The notes under the pieces were generated by a model. That model had not been told where the DNA came from. It was given only the letters and a program-made list of their open reading frames with translations, and searched no databases. This document shows, piece by piece, positions 22,494 to 33,459 of a DNA stretch of 64,000 nucleotides. Each line of letters opens with the position of its first letter. The first letter of the stretch is position 1. This DNA comes from Meconema thalassinum (Eukaryota > Arthropoda > Insecta > Orthoptera > Tettigoniidae). The stretch lies in assembly GCA_946902985.2 (NCBI GenBank), contig OX336393.1, forward strand, positions 357,536,779 through 357,600,778, written 5' to 3'. A program made the translations under genes and the position numbers.

Positions 22494-23057
22494 TTTATGA
22501 ACATAGAGACTAGTTTAAGGGCTTCAGTTATAGAGGAGACATGTAATTAATGACCCATGTTCGCAAATGATCAATTTGATGACCGTCAGTGTCCAGACAG
22601 AGCTAATAATGTGAAGCAATGGATTCGCAAACGTTACGACAAGTTCATTTGGAATTTCGTGACATTGTCTGCCAATTTCCAATTTCGTGTTGGAATGTAG
22701 GATTTCTAGCGCAGACGCTTCATGATGCAATGGACGCTATCTTTTGAGATGAATGTCTCTCGTGCCGTTTGTCGTAGTGATTTCGTTGGGGATCGAGTAA
22801 GGGCTTCCTGCACCTGTTCTTCTGTTCTCGGACTGGTGGATGTACGTGGTCGTCCAGAACGTTTCTTGTTGACGTTGTGAATTAATATATCTGCTTCAAA
22901 TTTATCTCTTATGCGAGCAATGGTCCGATGAGTTGGTGGCGGTTTGTCGAACTCCTCGACACTGACGATGATCAATTTGAACATTTGTGAACATGAGTCT
23001 TTAATTACATGTCTCTTCTATAAATGAAGCGCTTACACCTGTCTCTATGTTCATAAA
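22494..23057. mobile_element. 564-bp DNA transposon with about 100-bp inverted repeats
   Basis: The left end TTTATGAACATAGAGAC (22494) is the exact complement of the right end GTCTCTATGTTCATAAA (to 23057). Similarity continues inward for about 100 bases (GAGACATGTAATTAA is in both arms), with roughly 85 percent identity by eye. TA flanks both sides (22492-22493, 23058-23059). Between the arms lies a fragment of a transposase HTH. It is an internally deleted, non-autonomous mariner-type element. Confidence 0.85.
22706..22984 (-). pseudogene. transposase N-terminal HTH fragment
   Basis: The minus strand encodes THRTIARIRDKFEADILIHN, a KRSGRPRTS linker and TEEQVQEALTRSPTKSLRQT ARE, ending in DSVHCIMKRLR. 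This is the two-HTH DNA-binding region of the mariner-related transposases whose first domain is annotated DUF4817 in insects. The DDE catalytic part is absent. The first codons overlap the inverted repeat. It is coding debris inside a non-autonomous element; on its own it could bind termini at most. Confidence 0.8.
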
Positions 23058-23159
23058 TAATCATTTGATAGTCATTCAAAGTGTTAGTACATTTTATTGA
23101 GGCACCCTGTATATAGACCTATCTAGAATAATGACAAAATCAAGTAATAGAGTATTAGA

Positions 23160-24490
23160 GTAACTTACTACAGTAGGAAGCCCTGGTGACTCAGAATATA
23201 TATTTAGTACCATCTCGGTATAGAATGCATTTACAAAATTTGGTTGAAGTCTAATGGATAGTATTGAACTTACATGCTGTTTGACATTGGATTTATCACT
23301 GCGCGAAAAATCATGTTGGGAACAATGTCATGTATTATATGTGATGCTCAGAATCAATCTGAAATATTACCATTATTATAGTGCCAATTTTGGATAAAAT
23401 CCATTTGTTAGTATAGAAGTTACATGTAATTAAAAATTGAAACTCTCAGGAAGCTTAGAATCATGTTGGCAGCATTGAGGTATATTAGTTAACCCAAATT
23501 AATCTAGAATGACAGGTACTATATGTGCGCAAAGTTTAGAGATGATGACTTGCATACTTTCTGATATATTGATATTAGGATTAAACAAATAGAGAGAGCA
23601 TTTATTAACAGTTGACAGTCCTGCTTGTTCTTACGAATACGCATAGTCTTAGCTGTTATGGAACACAAAGTACATACGAAATTTGGTTGAAATCCAATAA
23701 TAATGTTATTGGTTTTACGTCCCTTTTAACTACTCTGGCTTTTAGAGACGCCGGGGTGCCGGAATTTTGCCCCGAAGGGGATCTTTAACGTGCCAGTAAA
23801 TCTACTGACACGGCTCCCTCGCATTTGCGCACCCTCAAATGCCAGCTGACTGCGCCAGGATACGAACCTGCAACCTTGGGCTCAGCAAGCGAGAACGGGT
23901 TGAAATCCATTTGTTAGTATAGAAGTAATATGCAATTAAAAACTAGACTTATCAGCAGGCTTAGAATCGTGTTGGCAGCACTGATTCATATACGTTACAC
24001 CAAACTAAGATCCAATGTCAGGTACTATACGTGTGCAATGTTTGAAGCTGTTGGCTTGTATACTTTTTGATATATTGATATTAGGGTTAAAATATAGAGA
24101 GAGCATTTATTAACAGCTGACAGCCCTGGTGGCTCATTAGAATACGCGCAATCATATCTACTGTAGTACACATAGTACATACGAAATCTGGTTGAAATCC
24201 AATCGATAGTCTAGAAGTTACATGCATTTAGAAATTGGACCTATCGGCGGGCTTAGAATCATGTTGGCAATACTGGCATGTATGGGCTTCTGAAAATTAA
24301 TCTGGAATGCTATTGTCTATATGTGTGCCAATTTTGGAATAGTTGGCATGCATAACTTTTGAGATATCCAACATAGAGCTCAAATTACAATTACGATTTT
24401 TCAGCAGTTGGTAGCCCTGAAGTCAATTTTATATATAGACGGTAAATATTCTTACCAAATTTATTTTCGATAGCTGCAGCCGTTTAGGAG
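23160..24490. repeat. three diverged copies of a roughly 470-bp unit
   Basis: A set of phrases recurs in order: CATACGAAATTTGGTTGAAA, TTAGTATAGAAGTTACATG, AAGCTTAGAATCATGTTGGCA, TAGAGAGAGCATTTATTAACAG, then GACAG(T/C)CCTG. Copies start near 23220, 23670 and 24180, and the middle one is split by a SINE. No coding potential. The array leads into a CA/CAGA microsatellite and a hairpin at 24500-24650. Confidence 0.75.
23697..23897 (-). mobile_element. tRNA-derived SINE (family C), 5' truncated
   Basis: Flanked by the 12-bp target duplication GGTTGAAATCCA (23685-23696 and 23898-23909). On the minus strand it has box B GGTTCGTATCC, a GGCACGTTAAAGATCC core and a 3' end GGACGTAAAACCAATAAC followed by an ATT tail. 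Compared with the copies at 32590 and 60725 it lacks about 25 bases at the 5' end, including box A. Confidence 0.9.
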
Positions 24491-24499
24491 TTGATAAGG

Positions 24500-24660
24500 G
24501 GGCCACACACACACACACACACACACACAGCCAGACAGACAGACAGAAGGACAGACAGACAGACAGACACACATTTTCCCGGATCGATCTCATGAGTCTA
24601 TTTTTTCCTCACATTTGCAAAATGAGAGAAGTAGGCTAAAATAGGCTTATTCGCCATGCG
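24500..24660. repeat. CA / CAGA microsatellite plus terminal hairpin
   Basis: (CA)n at about 24509-24530, then (CAGA)n to about 24571, then TCTCATGAG, then TATTTTTTCCTCACATTTGC with the imperfect complement GCAAAATGAGAGAAGTAGGC. The same microsatellite-then-hairpin order ends the repeats at 26583-26680 and 27590-27690. Confidence 0.75.
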
Positions 24661-25798
24661 GATATAGTTTGCATGGCTGTGCGGATAGCGGATAAGCTGC
24701 GGATAATGTTTGGAGAAAATTAGCGGATAGTTTTTAGAATACAATAGCCCGGTCAAGTTAGACATGCAAGGTTACAAAGAGCTGAAAATTTGTACTAATG
24801 GTCGAAACACCTTTATAAATGAAATGTGAAAAGTCCCCATCGATCCGACAACGGCAAAAAAATATTCAAGGTCAAAGTTCGCAAATATGGGTTTTTTGCG
24901 TTTTTCAGCCAAACGGTAAGTTTTGTCATAAAAATAGGTCACACTAAAATTGTAGATCATACTATTATCTATAAAATTTGTCTCAACACTTTTTCCCCTA
25001 AGAGTCACCGTTTTTGAGATATAAAGATTCAAAAAGTTGAAAGAGTCGTATTCTTCATAACATGCACACGTTCCCACGCCACCTGTGAGGTAGTGTATTT
25101 GGCGCGTTTTTTTAACGTGGTTTCCCCGGTAGGCCTATTCCACTATCTATTGTGATCCTGTTTAATTCAATAATATTTAATAATAAAAAATGGTACTATT
25201 GGAAATTATGAAAGCGGTGTGAATTTTTAAAGAAATTGGGTGAAATTATTCGGAATCATCTAATATTTCTGCATCCTCATGTTCTTGTTCTTCATTTTCT
25301 TCTTGTTCCTCTTCTTCTTCTTCTAGTTCCTCCTCTTCTTGCTCTTCTTATTCTTATTCTTCTTTTTCCTGCTGGGTGCAGGTAAATTGTCCTAACAGCG
25401 ACGAATCACACGTCTCCTCGATGATATCGTATGAACACTCTTCTGATGGCAATCAACATTGGAGCATGACTGGCATTGACAACTGGCATATGCTAATGAA
25501 CAAAATAATCCAACTTTTTTTGCAGTCGCATTAGCATTGCATCCCTTTTAAAAATTGCAAAAAAAAATTGTTGAGTTGTTTTCCGGTGCAGGTGGGAGTA
25601 AGGTCTGGATTGGTTCCAATGTATTGTCGATTAACTTCCAATATTAACTTCTGGGCCTATTTGATTACCAAGCCACACTTGAACTTGATAATATACCCCA
25701 AAATAGATGTTGATGAGCAGAAGCAGAGGTTGGAGGAAGACAAGGTAATAGCAATTGTTTTTTGTTCCAACTGATGTTGAGCTTTCCCATGTTTTAAA
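24661..25798. other. no recognisable gene; pyrimidine-rich tract
   Basis: Contains a CTT/TTC-rich tract (about 25270-25375, plus strand). An open frame on the minus strand at 24772-25077 has no family features. I see no SINE promoter boxes or terminal repeats here. Confidence 0.5.
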
Positions 25799-26680
25799 CA
25801 AGTAGTTCCGTGAAGAACTACAGTTTACAGCCTATTTTCATATATCCTACTTATGTTAACTGCCACTATCAACACACAAAATTTCAGTTTGATTGCTGTA
25901 ATAGATTCGTAGATATTGAGAACCGACTAAATATTGCGGATGGTCGCCATGTTGGATTTTATATATGTAGGTCCTAAAGTTATGTAGCCTACTGTTACAT
26001 GAAGATTATTTTGTACGTGTAGCATTCAAACTTCAGTCGCATGATTAGGACACAAGAAGTAACAAGGAAATTTAAAAATTTCGCACAGCTGCCATCTTGT
26101 GGTTATGGAAACAATTGAAATAAATTAGATGCCAGTGGATTAACATTCGTATAAGGATTTACTGTACTAAGTTTCACTGCACTCGGGTGGTTAAATTGCA
26201 AGAAACGTCCATGTGAATATTTTTACTTCCCGTCGCCGCCGTGTTGGATTTGTGATCACCAGGTTATTTAAAGTCATATAGGTGAACTTAAGTTCATAGC
26301 CCCTATGAACATAAAACAAGTAGTTCCGTGAAGAACTATACAGCCTATTTTCATATATCCTGCTCGCGTTAATTTCCTCTATCAACATACAAAATTTCAG
26401 TTTAATTGCTGTAAGAGATTCGTAGATATTGAGAACGGTCTAAATATTTCGCACAACCGCCATGTTGGACTGGTGAGACGTAACAAAATTTGAAGGGCAC
26501 GGTCGAGGTCGCCGGGAATAGTGCTATGAACTTACCGAGTTTCACTGAAATCGCTCCAGCCGTTTAGATTTTATTAGGGGGACACACACCTCACACACAC
26601 ACACACACACACGCACACACACACGGACAAAAGGTGTTCTCATAAGCCTATTTTTTTTTCAAAATTGAAAATAGGCTAAA
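25799..26680. repeat. hairpin-ended non-coding repeat, copy 1
   Basis: It starts with the hairpin TAGTTC CGTGAA GAACTA (about 25803) and ends with CA-rich DNA, CATAAGCCTATTTTT and its complement AAAATAGGCT (26650-26680). A second start hairpin occurs inside at about 26321. The body contains GCCGCCATGTTGGA-type phrases and ATAGATTCGTAGATATTGAG, also seen in copy 2. Confidence 0.7.
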
Positions 26681-27690
26681 AATCATTTTGATTGCTATAA
26701 TAGATTCGTAGATATTCAGTGCCGTCTAAACATTTCAGATGGTCACCATGTTGGATTGTTAAATGTTTAGGCCATAGAGTCATGTACCATTGAAGGAAAA
26801 TTATTGCGTAGATTCATTGTTCAAACTTTCACTTCGATCGCATGAGTACGACACAAGAAATAAAAACTTTATTTTAAAATTCGCACAGCCGCCACCTTGA
26901 GGTTATGTGAACAATTGAACTAAATTAGATACCAGTGCATTTCAATATGTATAAACATTTCCTGTAACAGATTTCATTGCGTTTGGATCATTAAATCGCG
27001 AGAAAGGTCTATTTAAAATTTTCAAATTCGGTTGGCCGCCATGTTCGTTTTGTAGTTAACAGAGTTTTGAAAGTCTTGTAGATGAACTTCCAGTAGTGTC
27101 CTTTACCTCCGTACAAAATTTCAGGGTGATACCTCTAATAGTTTCAGAGATATAGAATGCCGGTGAAATATTTCGCACAGCCGCCATCTTGTGGTTATGT
27201 GAACAATTGAACGAAGTTAGATGTCGGTGCATTGCAATGTGTATAAACATATACTGTACCAAGTTTTATTGCGATTGGTTGGTTAAATCGCGAGCAACGT
27301 CTATTTAAATGTCGCAAATTCGCGTGGCTGCCATGTTGGTTTTGTAGTTACCAGTTTTTCAAAAGTCACATATGTGAACTCCTAGTAGTTCCCTTTATCA
27401 CCGTAAAAAATACAGCGTGATATCGGGAAATTTCGGAGATATTGAATGCTGGTGAAATATTTCGCACAGCCGCCATGTTAGATTGGTGAGACGTAACAAA
27501 ATTGGAAGGGCACGGTCGGTGTCGTCCGGAAATGTGCTATGAACTTACCGAGTTTCATTGAGATCGATCCAGCCGTCTAGAGGTTATTAGGGGGGACACA
27601 CACACCTCACACATACACTCACACGCACACACACACGGACAAAAGGTGATCTCATAAGCCTATTTTTTCAAAATTGAAAATAGGCAAATA
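26681..27690. repeat. hairpin-ended non-coding repeat, copy 2
   Basis: Homologous to 25890-26600 (ATAGATTCGTAGATATTCAG, CACAGCCGCCA, TTATGTGAACAATTGAAC, then GAAGGGCACGGTC). It ends in a CA-rich tract and the hairpin GCCTATTTTTTCAAAATTGAAAATAGGC, described here as arms at 27659-27669 and 27677-27687. No coding potential. Confidence 0.7.
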
Positions 27691-27929
27691 AGTAGGCCTA
27701 CATGTAAGTTATAAGATAAGAACAACAATCAGGAATTTAGAATTGAAAATGAAAATGTCAATGGTTGTGCGAAAATCGCACCCAGGGAAAATAGCGCCCA
27801 CTGAGAAATGTGCGTGAATTGCGCCCAGTCTAGAAATTGTCATCGTGACAATACTGTTCAACATACAAAACAAACCTAACCTGGGAATTACGCCACAGAT
27901 CCCCTTGCTTGCAGTGCAATCACTAATTT

Positions 27930-28060
27930 TCGTCCAGACAGTCATTTAACCAAGTAGCGACCAATGATTTCATCCAGACCAATGGTTTCGTCCATACCGT
28001 CGTCTAAGTAGCGACCAATGGTTTCGTCCAGACCAATCGTTTAGTCCGTATCAGCACAAA
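27930..28060. repeat. short tandem duplication
   Basis: AAGTAGCGACCAATG and TTTCGTCCAGACCAAT or near-variants recur two or three times at a pitch of about 53-55 bases. No gene. Confidence 0.6.
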
Positions 28061-28079
28061 TACTCCATGTAGAGACCGT

Positions 28080-28290
28080 GGTGGCCGCGATTTACATTGG
28101 GCGCGATTTAGAGGAAAGCAAATGAACGGCGTGGGACCTACGGAGTTGACGTCCTCTAACGACCTACAGGTCATATTGAGACTGAAAGGAATTACGAAAA
28201 TGTCATAAAGATAAACTCTGGCCACCCAGGCGGGATTCGAACCTCGGGCTCTTTGAACTAAGGCAGCAAGCCCATCAATTTAGACAGGAA
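28080..28290 (-). mobile_element. tRNA-derived SINE
   Basis: On the minus strand the head has a clear box B, GAGGTTCGAATCCCGCC, preceded by TGCTGCCTTAGTTC. The remainder is an unmatched body to the left. The head is partly degenerate around box A. Confidence 0.5.
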
Positions 28291-28624
28291 ACCGGACAAC
28301 TTGTATGGCAAAGACAGTGAAAGTATTGTTGTATCATGTGAGTGGAATGCTGCTATCTAATTGTACTGTAAATCGTGAGATCTGTCGTGAAGAAAATTAG
28401 ACCCTTGTTGGGTCAGGCATCAGATGCACAATTTAAACAATGAAGTTTAGTGCAGGTAAATGCATTGTTTACCACTTTCACGCTTCTTATTCTCAGAAGA
28501 TGGTTGGTTACTCACTCTCTTGTTTGCTTGTAGGATGAGCCATTTCCCAGGATATAATTGAGACGGTTCAACGGTCATGAGCACAGTAATATAGGTAGTT
28601 AAACGAGTTCTCATCCATGATTTG

Positions 28625-29005
28625 CTTGCCACGGTGGGTGAGTGGTTATAGTGTCGGACTACCAACCCCAAGATTGCAGGTTCGCCCCTGGCCATGGTAA
28701 GTGATTTTTGAAGGCGATAAAAATCACGATACTCATGTCATACGTTGTTGGCATGTTAAAGAACCCATTTGAATTCAGTAGGTCGTGTTCAATGGCAAAA
28801 TTAATCTCGGGATTTTCCGCCAACACAAAGTTCCTCCATTCTCTACTTGAAAGCGCTGTAGTGTCAAGGAGTTTAGATATCTAACCTCCTTGACTTTCAT
28901 AGCGTTCAAAGGAATGACGAAATTCGACATGCAAGCTACCCTCAGGGTGTCAATTAACAAAGATTGCACCAGGCACCCGAGGCCATACGATATTATTATT
29001 ATTAT
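28625..29005 (+). mobile_element. tRNA-derived SINE (family A), copy 1
   Basis: A 381-bp element with the perfect target duplication ATCCATGATTTG (28613-28624, 29006-29017). The head reads TGGGTGAGTGGTTATAGTG (box A) and GCAGGTTCGCCCCTGGCC (box B). The body has GGCATGTTAAAGAACCC and the tail is (ATT)n. Nearly identical copies lie at 54720-55102 and 63537-63945. The minus-strand open frames in it are not genes. Confidence 0.95.
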
Positions 29006-29289
29006 ATCCATGATTTGGGGAACAATAATTATTGCTGAGCTCGTTAAAAAGTGAATTTTCAGTAAAACTAGCGATTTTCAAGAGTTGTTGAATTTTAAAT
29101 CAACTATAAAGCCTAAGTCGGTTAACACAGCAGTTTAAGGTATTTTAGGTGTTAAACATAAATAAGAATTTACCCGGTATTTAGTGAATTTTACGTCTTT
29201 CCGACCAGCGGGGTAACTAGGATTTGCTTCTGAGAGGGATGGGCTGAGTCAAAAGCTAATAAGCTATGAAGAGCGTTTTACTAGGTCGA

Positions 29290-29890
29290 TAGTCTACCCT
29301 TTATAGGACAGAATTATTCTTTCTTCTGTTTTTTTTCTCCTCTTGTTTTTACTTTAGTATAGTGTCTGGAATTTTATTTCGTTCCTTTGTAGTGATTTTA
29401 TATTTGTTTTTGCTTTCGATTTGTTATAGCTTTAGTTTTTTTTCATTTTTATAGGTTTTTTGCTTATTTTTCTTTTTTCTTTTCATTTTGTTTACGTCTT
29501 GTGGCTTTCTTTTAATGTTTCTGCTTTCGTGTTTTGATTTAGGTCTTATGTATGTTATTTTTTGTTTTGGCTTTTGTTTTTGTCTTTTTGGTTTATAATT
29601 TTGAATTTTGGTTTTGATTTTTTGTTTTGTGTTTTTTGGTTTTGTGTTTTTGATTTCTGATTTTGTGTTTTTGATTTTTTGCTTTATGTTCTTTGGTTTT
29701 GTGTTTTTAATTTTTGGTTTTATGTTTTGTTTTTTTGTTTTGTGTAATTTGGTTTTGTGTTTTTAATATTATATTTTGTGTTTTTTCGTTTTCTGTTTTT
29801 GATTTCTTGTTTTGGGTTTTTTAATTTTTGTTTTGTGTTTTTAAAGTTTTTGTTTTGTGATTGCTTTTTATATCGTTTTTTAATTTTGTT
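29290..29890. repeat. T/G-rich low-complexity tract
   Basis: About 600 bases that are almost free of C and A on the plus strand and dominated by TTTTG, GTTTTTGAT and TTTTGTGTTTT. It appears to be an expanded and decayed simple repeat. Strand asymmetry is extreme compared with the flanks. Confidence 0.85.
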
Positions 29891-30196
29891 TTTGTTTATG
29901 CCGGAGGGGGGTAGACTTGGGCAAAATAAGATATAATCAACGAAAGCACTGCAGGTTTTCTTTTATCTTGATGACATTTGTTACGTTTTATTTTCACCTA
30001 TTAATGCGAAAAAGCTCGAATTTGAACAGTTTTGCGCAGATAAGTTTAGGTGACACTACAGTTTTACTCGAAATGCTCTCGAAATACTAAATAATTATAA
30101 ACTTACATACCATCCAGTCGTATGTCATCAATCCAAAGATTGTTTTTATTCAAAATAAGCATTTCATCGAATTGCGTACTTTTATTATTTGGCTCT

Positions 30197-30210
30197 GGGG
30201 GGGGGGGGGG
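30197..30210. repeat. G14 homopolymer
   Basis: Fourteen consecutive G residues on the plus strand. The region 29891-30340 around it has no recognisable gene. Confidence 0.9.
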
Positions 30211-30733
30211 AGAATTGATCCTCATAATCATCCCCCGTAGTTACGCCAATATTTACGACTATAAATTCAACTAAGCAAATTAAATTCATCATTGTGTGTT
30301 TGTAGGCTTGGTAGATCAAACTGATGACAAACAGGCTAAAAGTATCCATTACACTCAATCATTGCTATAGTGTCCGGCTCCCTTGCTAAATGGTAGTTCG
30401 TTTGAGTCAGCGGTCGAGGCAATGTGTGCTCTGTGTTCGTCTGTGACTCACGCAATACTTTGAGACAGGCCCCATACCGGGCTTCCTGTCGAATATTCAG
30501 TGGTATTTAGGGCTTCGTTTTTCAGTAAAGTACCAGTTCTCCGTAGAACAATGTCAACATACCATATATACAGGATGTCCGAGAAATCCCCGTACCCCTA
30601 GTTTCATATTATTATTTTGTTATATTATGGTATAGAAATTGAGTTTGTATAATTGGTGAGAGTTGTATTATTAGTATCCCTCCTTTGATGCCCTCAAAAG
30701 CGTTGTTGTCAGTTTCATTTCAGTTGTGAAGCC

Positions 30734-31132
30734 ATGGCTGACGTGAGCGGACACAGCTACACTGTCGAGGAGCGATTAGTATCGTGTGTGTGGGTGCACG
30801 AACGAGCACATACGGGGCAAACAATGACAGTGATAATGAGTGCATTTAGAGATCGCATTGGCAAGCCCCCACCTCGTAAAGCTACTCTGCTTGATTGGGA
30901 GAAACGAGCGTTTGCTTCAGGCTGTGTCAAAGACAGGTCGCGTAGTGGAAGTAAGAAAACGCTGGAAGAAACGTGTGCTGCCGTTGCTCAAATTTTTGAG
31001 CAGTCTCCAGTTAAATCCATTCGCAAAAGAGCAGCTGAACTTCAAGTACCGCGGTCAACAATGCATGACAACAATAAAACATATTTGATGATGAAAGTAT
31101 TTACACCGATGCATGTGAATTAATCTGACAAT
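30734..31132 (+). pseudogene. DDE transposase, N-terminal piece
   Basis: It starts MADVSGHSYTVEERLVSCVW, with a first HTH (TVEERLVSCVWVHER... PRKATLLDWEKRAFASGCV). A linker SRSGSKKTLEETCAAVAQIF and a second HTH (RAAELQVPRSTMHDNN) follow, then MMKVFTPMHVN. This is the DUF4817-type DNA-binding region of mariner-related transposases in insects. The frame meets a TAA (31121-31123) and continues SDN up to the insertion point. The next codon, GAC, is found at 33575, after the target duplication AATCTGACAAT. The piece would bind the terminal repeats, but the gene is dead. Confidence 0.88.
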
Positions 31133-31345
31133 AAGCGGCTTCGGTGGCGTAGTTGGTAGCATGCTGAGCTTTTATGCCCAAGATAGCGGGTTCAAACCCG
31201 GCCGAAGCCGTCGGATTTTTTAATAGCGTTAAAAATCCCTCAGTATGCCTTCCTTCGGAGGGGAAGTAAAGCCAGCGCGCGCGGCGGTCCCATGTCATAG
31301 ATTTATGGCATGTTAAAGAACCTTCCACTAATTAAACTGTGTGAA
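31133..31345 (+). mobile_element. tRNA-headed SINE 5' part (family B)
   Basis: GGTGGCGTAGTTGGTAGCATG (box A region) and GCGGGTTCAAACCCGGCC (perfect box B). Then comes CATGTCATAGATTTA and the core GGCATGTTAAAGAACC, shared with families A and C. Confidence 0.85.
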
Positions 31346-31648
31346 GCCAAATAGCTTAATATGTTAATAGTGGCAACTCCCGCGAGAAACTGGCGACAAC
31401 GATTCTGCGTACTATCTAGCGGTTCGCGCAGACAACTACGAACTCGACTTCAATCAGCTGGCAAGTATGCTGTAGGCCTACATGTTAGAAGTGTAACTTT
31501 TGGGCTATGTATGGATGTTTTAATTACAAAATACAAAGTGATCCCCAGTAATTTTACAGATTTCCTCAAAACAAACAGCTGTGAGTCTACCTAGTAATGT
31601 TTACGTACCTGTATTTTTTTCTATTAATCTGAGCATGGCATACTTTCT

Positions 31649-32311
31649 CAGGGGCGGCCCTAGGGCTGGGCGAACGATGCGACTGCACCAGGCGTTGTCA
31701 TATGGGAGGCGCAGAAAATGCTACGATAGATTGACAGCGCAAAAAAATTAAACCCAATCACCTTATTAGCATACTACTTAGCCCTACCCGTCAATATTAA
31801 TTCTATATATACTGTAAGCGAGCTGGGGTGCATGCATTTCAAAGGTATATACATATAACATGACATTCGTACTTAACTTAATGTTGTATAAAAATTAACG
31901 AGTTGAAACCAATATCTATATATATTCTGTCCGCCACTTGCTTTCTTGGCGTTCAATCGTGTGCGGGTGCATGTGGATTGTGATTTGTGTCTGTGTTGCA
32001 AGCTACGAGTGAAATTGAAACTTTACTAACTGTTAGAACATTACTACTATACTAAGGTGTTGTTATGTAATGTATTGTAAGATATTAGTACCATCATTTT
32101 AGACATATTTCTTTTTGTGTAGATGATAATCATGCCTAGCCTCGTCTAAGCGTGACTATAAGCGAACAATAGTGTTTAATATTAATAGGAATATTATTTT
32201 AATATTAAAATAATAGTTATTAATAATGTTTGTTATATTTAGTCTCCACAGGGGAGGGAGCGCCACAATGAGACCTCACACCTCCTGAAAATATTCTAAT
32301 GGCCGCCTCTG
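31649..32311. mobile_element. possible hAT-type non-autonomous element
   Basis: The left end CAGGGGCGGCCCTAG and the right end GGCCGCCTCTG are complementary at 10 of 11 terminal bases, a typical hAT terminus. The flanking octamers (TACTTTCT, TCTTTCTT) are not a clean duplication. No transposase is inside. The element includes an AT-rich centre. Confidence 0.45.
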
Positions 32312-32589
32312 TCTTTCTTTAAAACATTTTTGTGATTAAACCTATCCATTTAATCCTTTTCCAAGTTTGCCCAGTGGGTTGTGAAGAGCAGATAACTCCA
32401 AAATGCAGTCTCCAAATGTGTGTGGGGGGTTTGTTTGCCAAAATGTAATGGGCATGATAGTTTTTGCCCTTTTCTGTCTGAAAGCACCCATGGGATTAGA
32501 AGCAGATTAACTGGTTGTTTTCTATAAATTAATCACTCTGATGAAGGTATCTCTAACAGCTGTACGAAATTACTTATTAAGGTATACGG

Positions 32590-32826
32590 TATATGTTTAA
32601 TTTTATTTTTTATTGGTTTTACGTCCCTGTTAAGTACTGCGGCTATTAGAGACGCCGGGGTACTGGAATGTTGTCCCGAAGGGGATATTTAATGTGCCAG
32701 TAAATCTACTGACACGACTCCCTCGCATTTGCACACCCTCAAATGCCAACTAGCTCCGCCAGGATTCGATCCTGCAACCTTGGGCACAGCTGGCGAAAAC
32801 GTTACCGCTGAGCCACGCAGCCAGCC
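32590..32826 (-). mobile_element. tRNA-derived SINE (family C), copy 2
   Basis: Complete head on the minus strand: GCGTGGCTCAGCGGTAACG (box A) and GCAGGATCGAATCCTGGCGG (box B). The core is CATTAAATATCC-like and the 3' end is CGTAAAACCAATAA. Possible target duplication: TAAGGTATA (left) against TAAGGCATA (right). Confidence 0.85.
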
Positions 32827-33459
32827 TAAGGCATATCTGAATAGAACGAATGATTCATCCGAGAAAAATCTTCCCACTAAAAATATCAAGCTCTATAAGA
32901 TATTACACGCGTAATTTGCTTTTGGAATACCTGTAAGCTAGTCAAACTGCTGTCATAAAATGTTTTAATGACAATATACATGTATTTCATTCTTATTACT
33001 GCCCCTTTCGGATCAACAACCATCTCCTTTCCTTATATTATGCTACAAGATTACAAGAAGTACGCAAAGGACTTAAAATCTGTATTTATTTGCGTTTTAC
33101 GAAGTCGAATTGTGTTATTGAATAGTGCGTTCCAGTAGTTGTCTATTCGATCCGCTAAATTGTAGCACTATACGCTGTCGCCGCTGCGTATTAAGTGTCG
33201 AGAGTTTCCACTATTATCATATAAGCTATTTGGTGAAGCTAAATTGTATTGGTTAAGAATGTAAACAACGTTCTTAGGTTACTACGTTCGTTGCCAAGAG
33301 CCGACTGCGGTGGCGTCTAGTAGCTAAGTTATGAACTAGGCCTAGTAATCGTTGATGGTGGCGTTTGGCGTCAAAAGTAGGAACTATTTGATAAATTCAA
33401 AGTTGCAGTCCTTCCGTAAATTAAAAAAACAGATACACACACTAATACAGCCATCAAAA

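Noticed and set aside
24826..25077. Possible small gene on either strand (63 and 101 codons)
   Set aside because: The two frames overlap on opposite strands, have no recognisable motif and are AT-driven.
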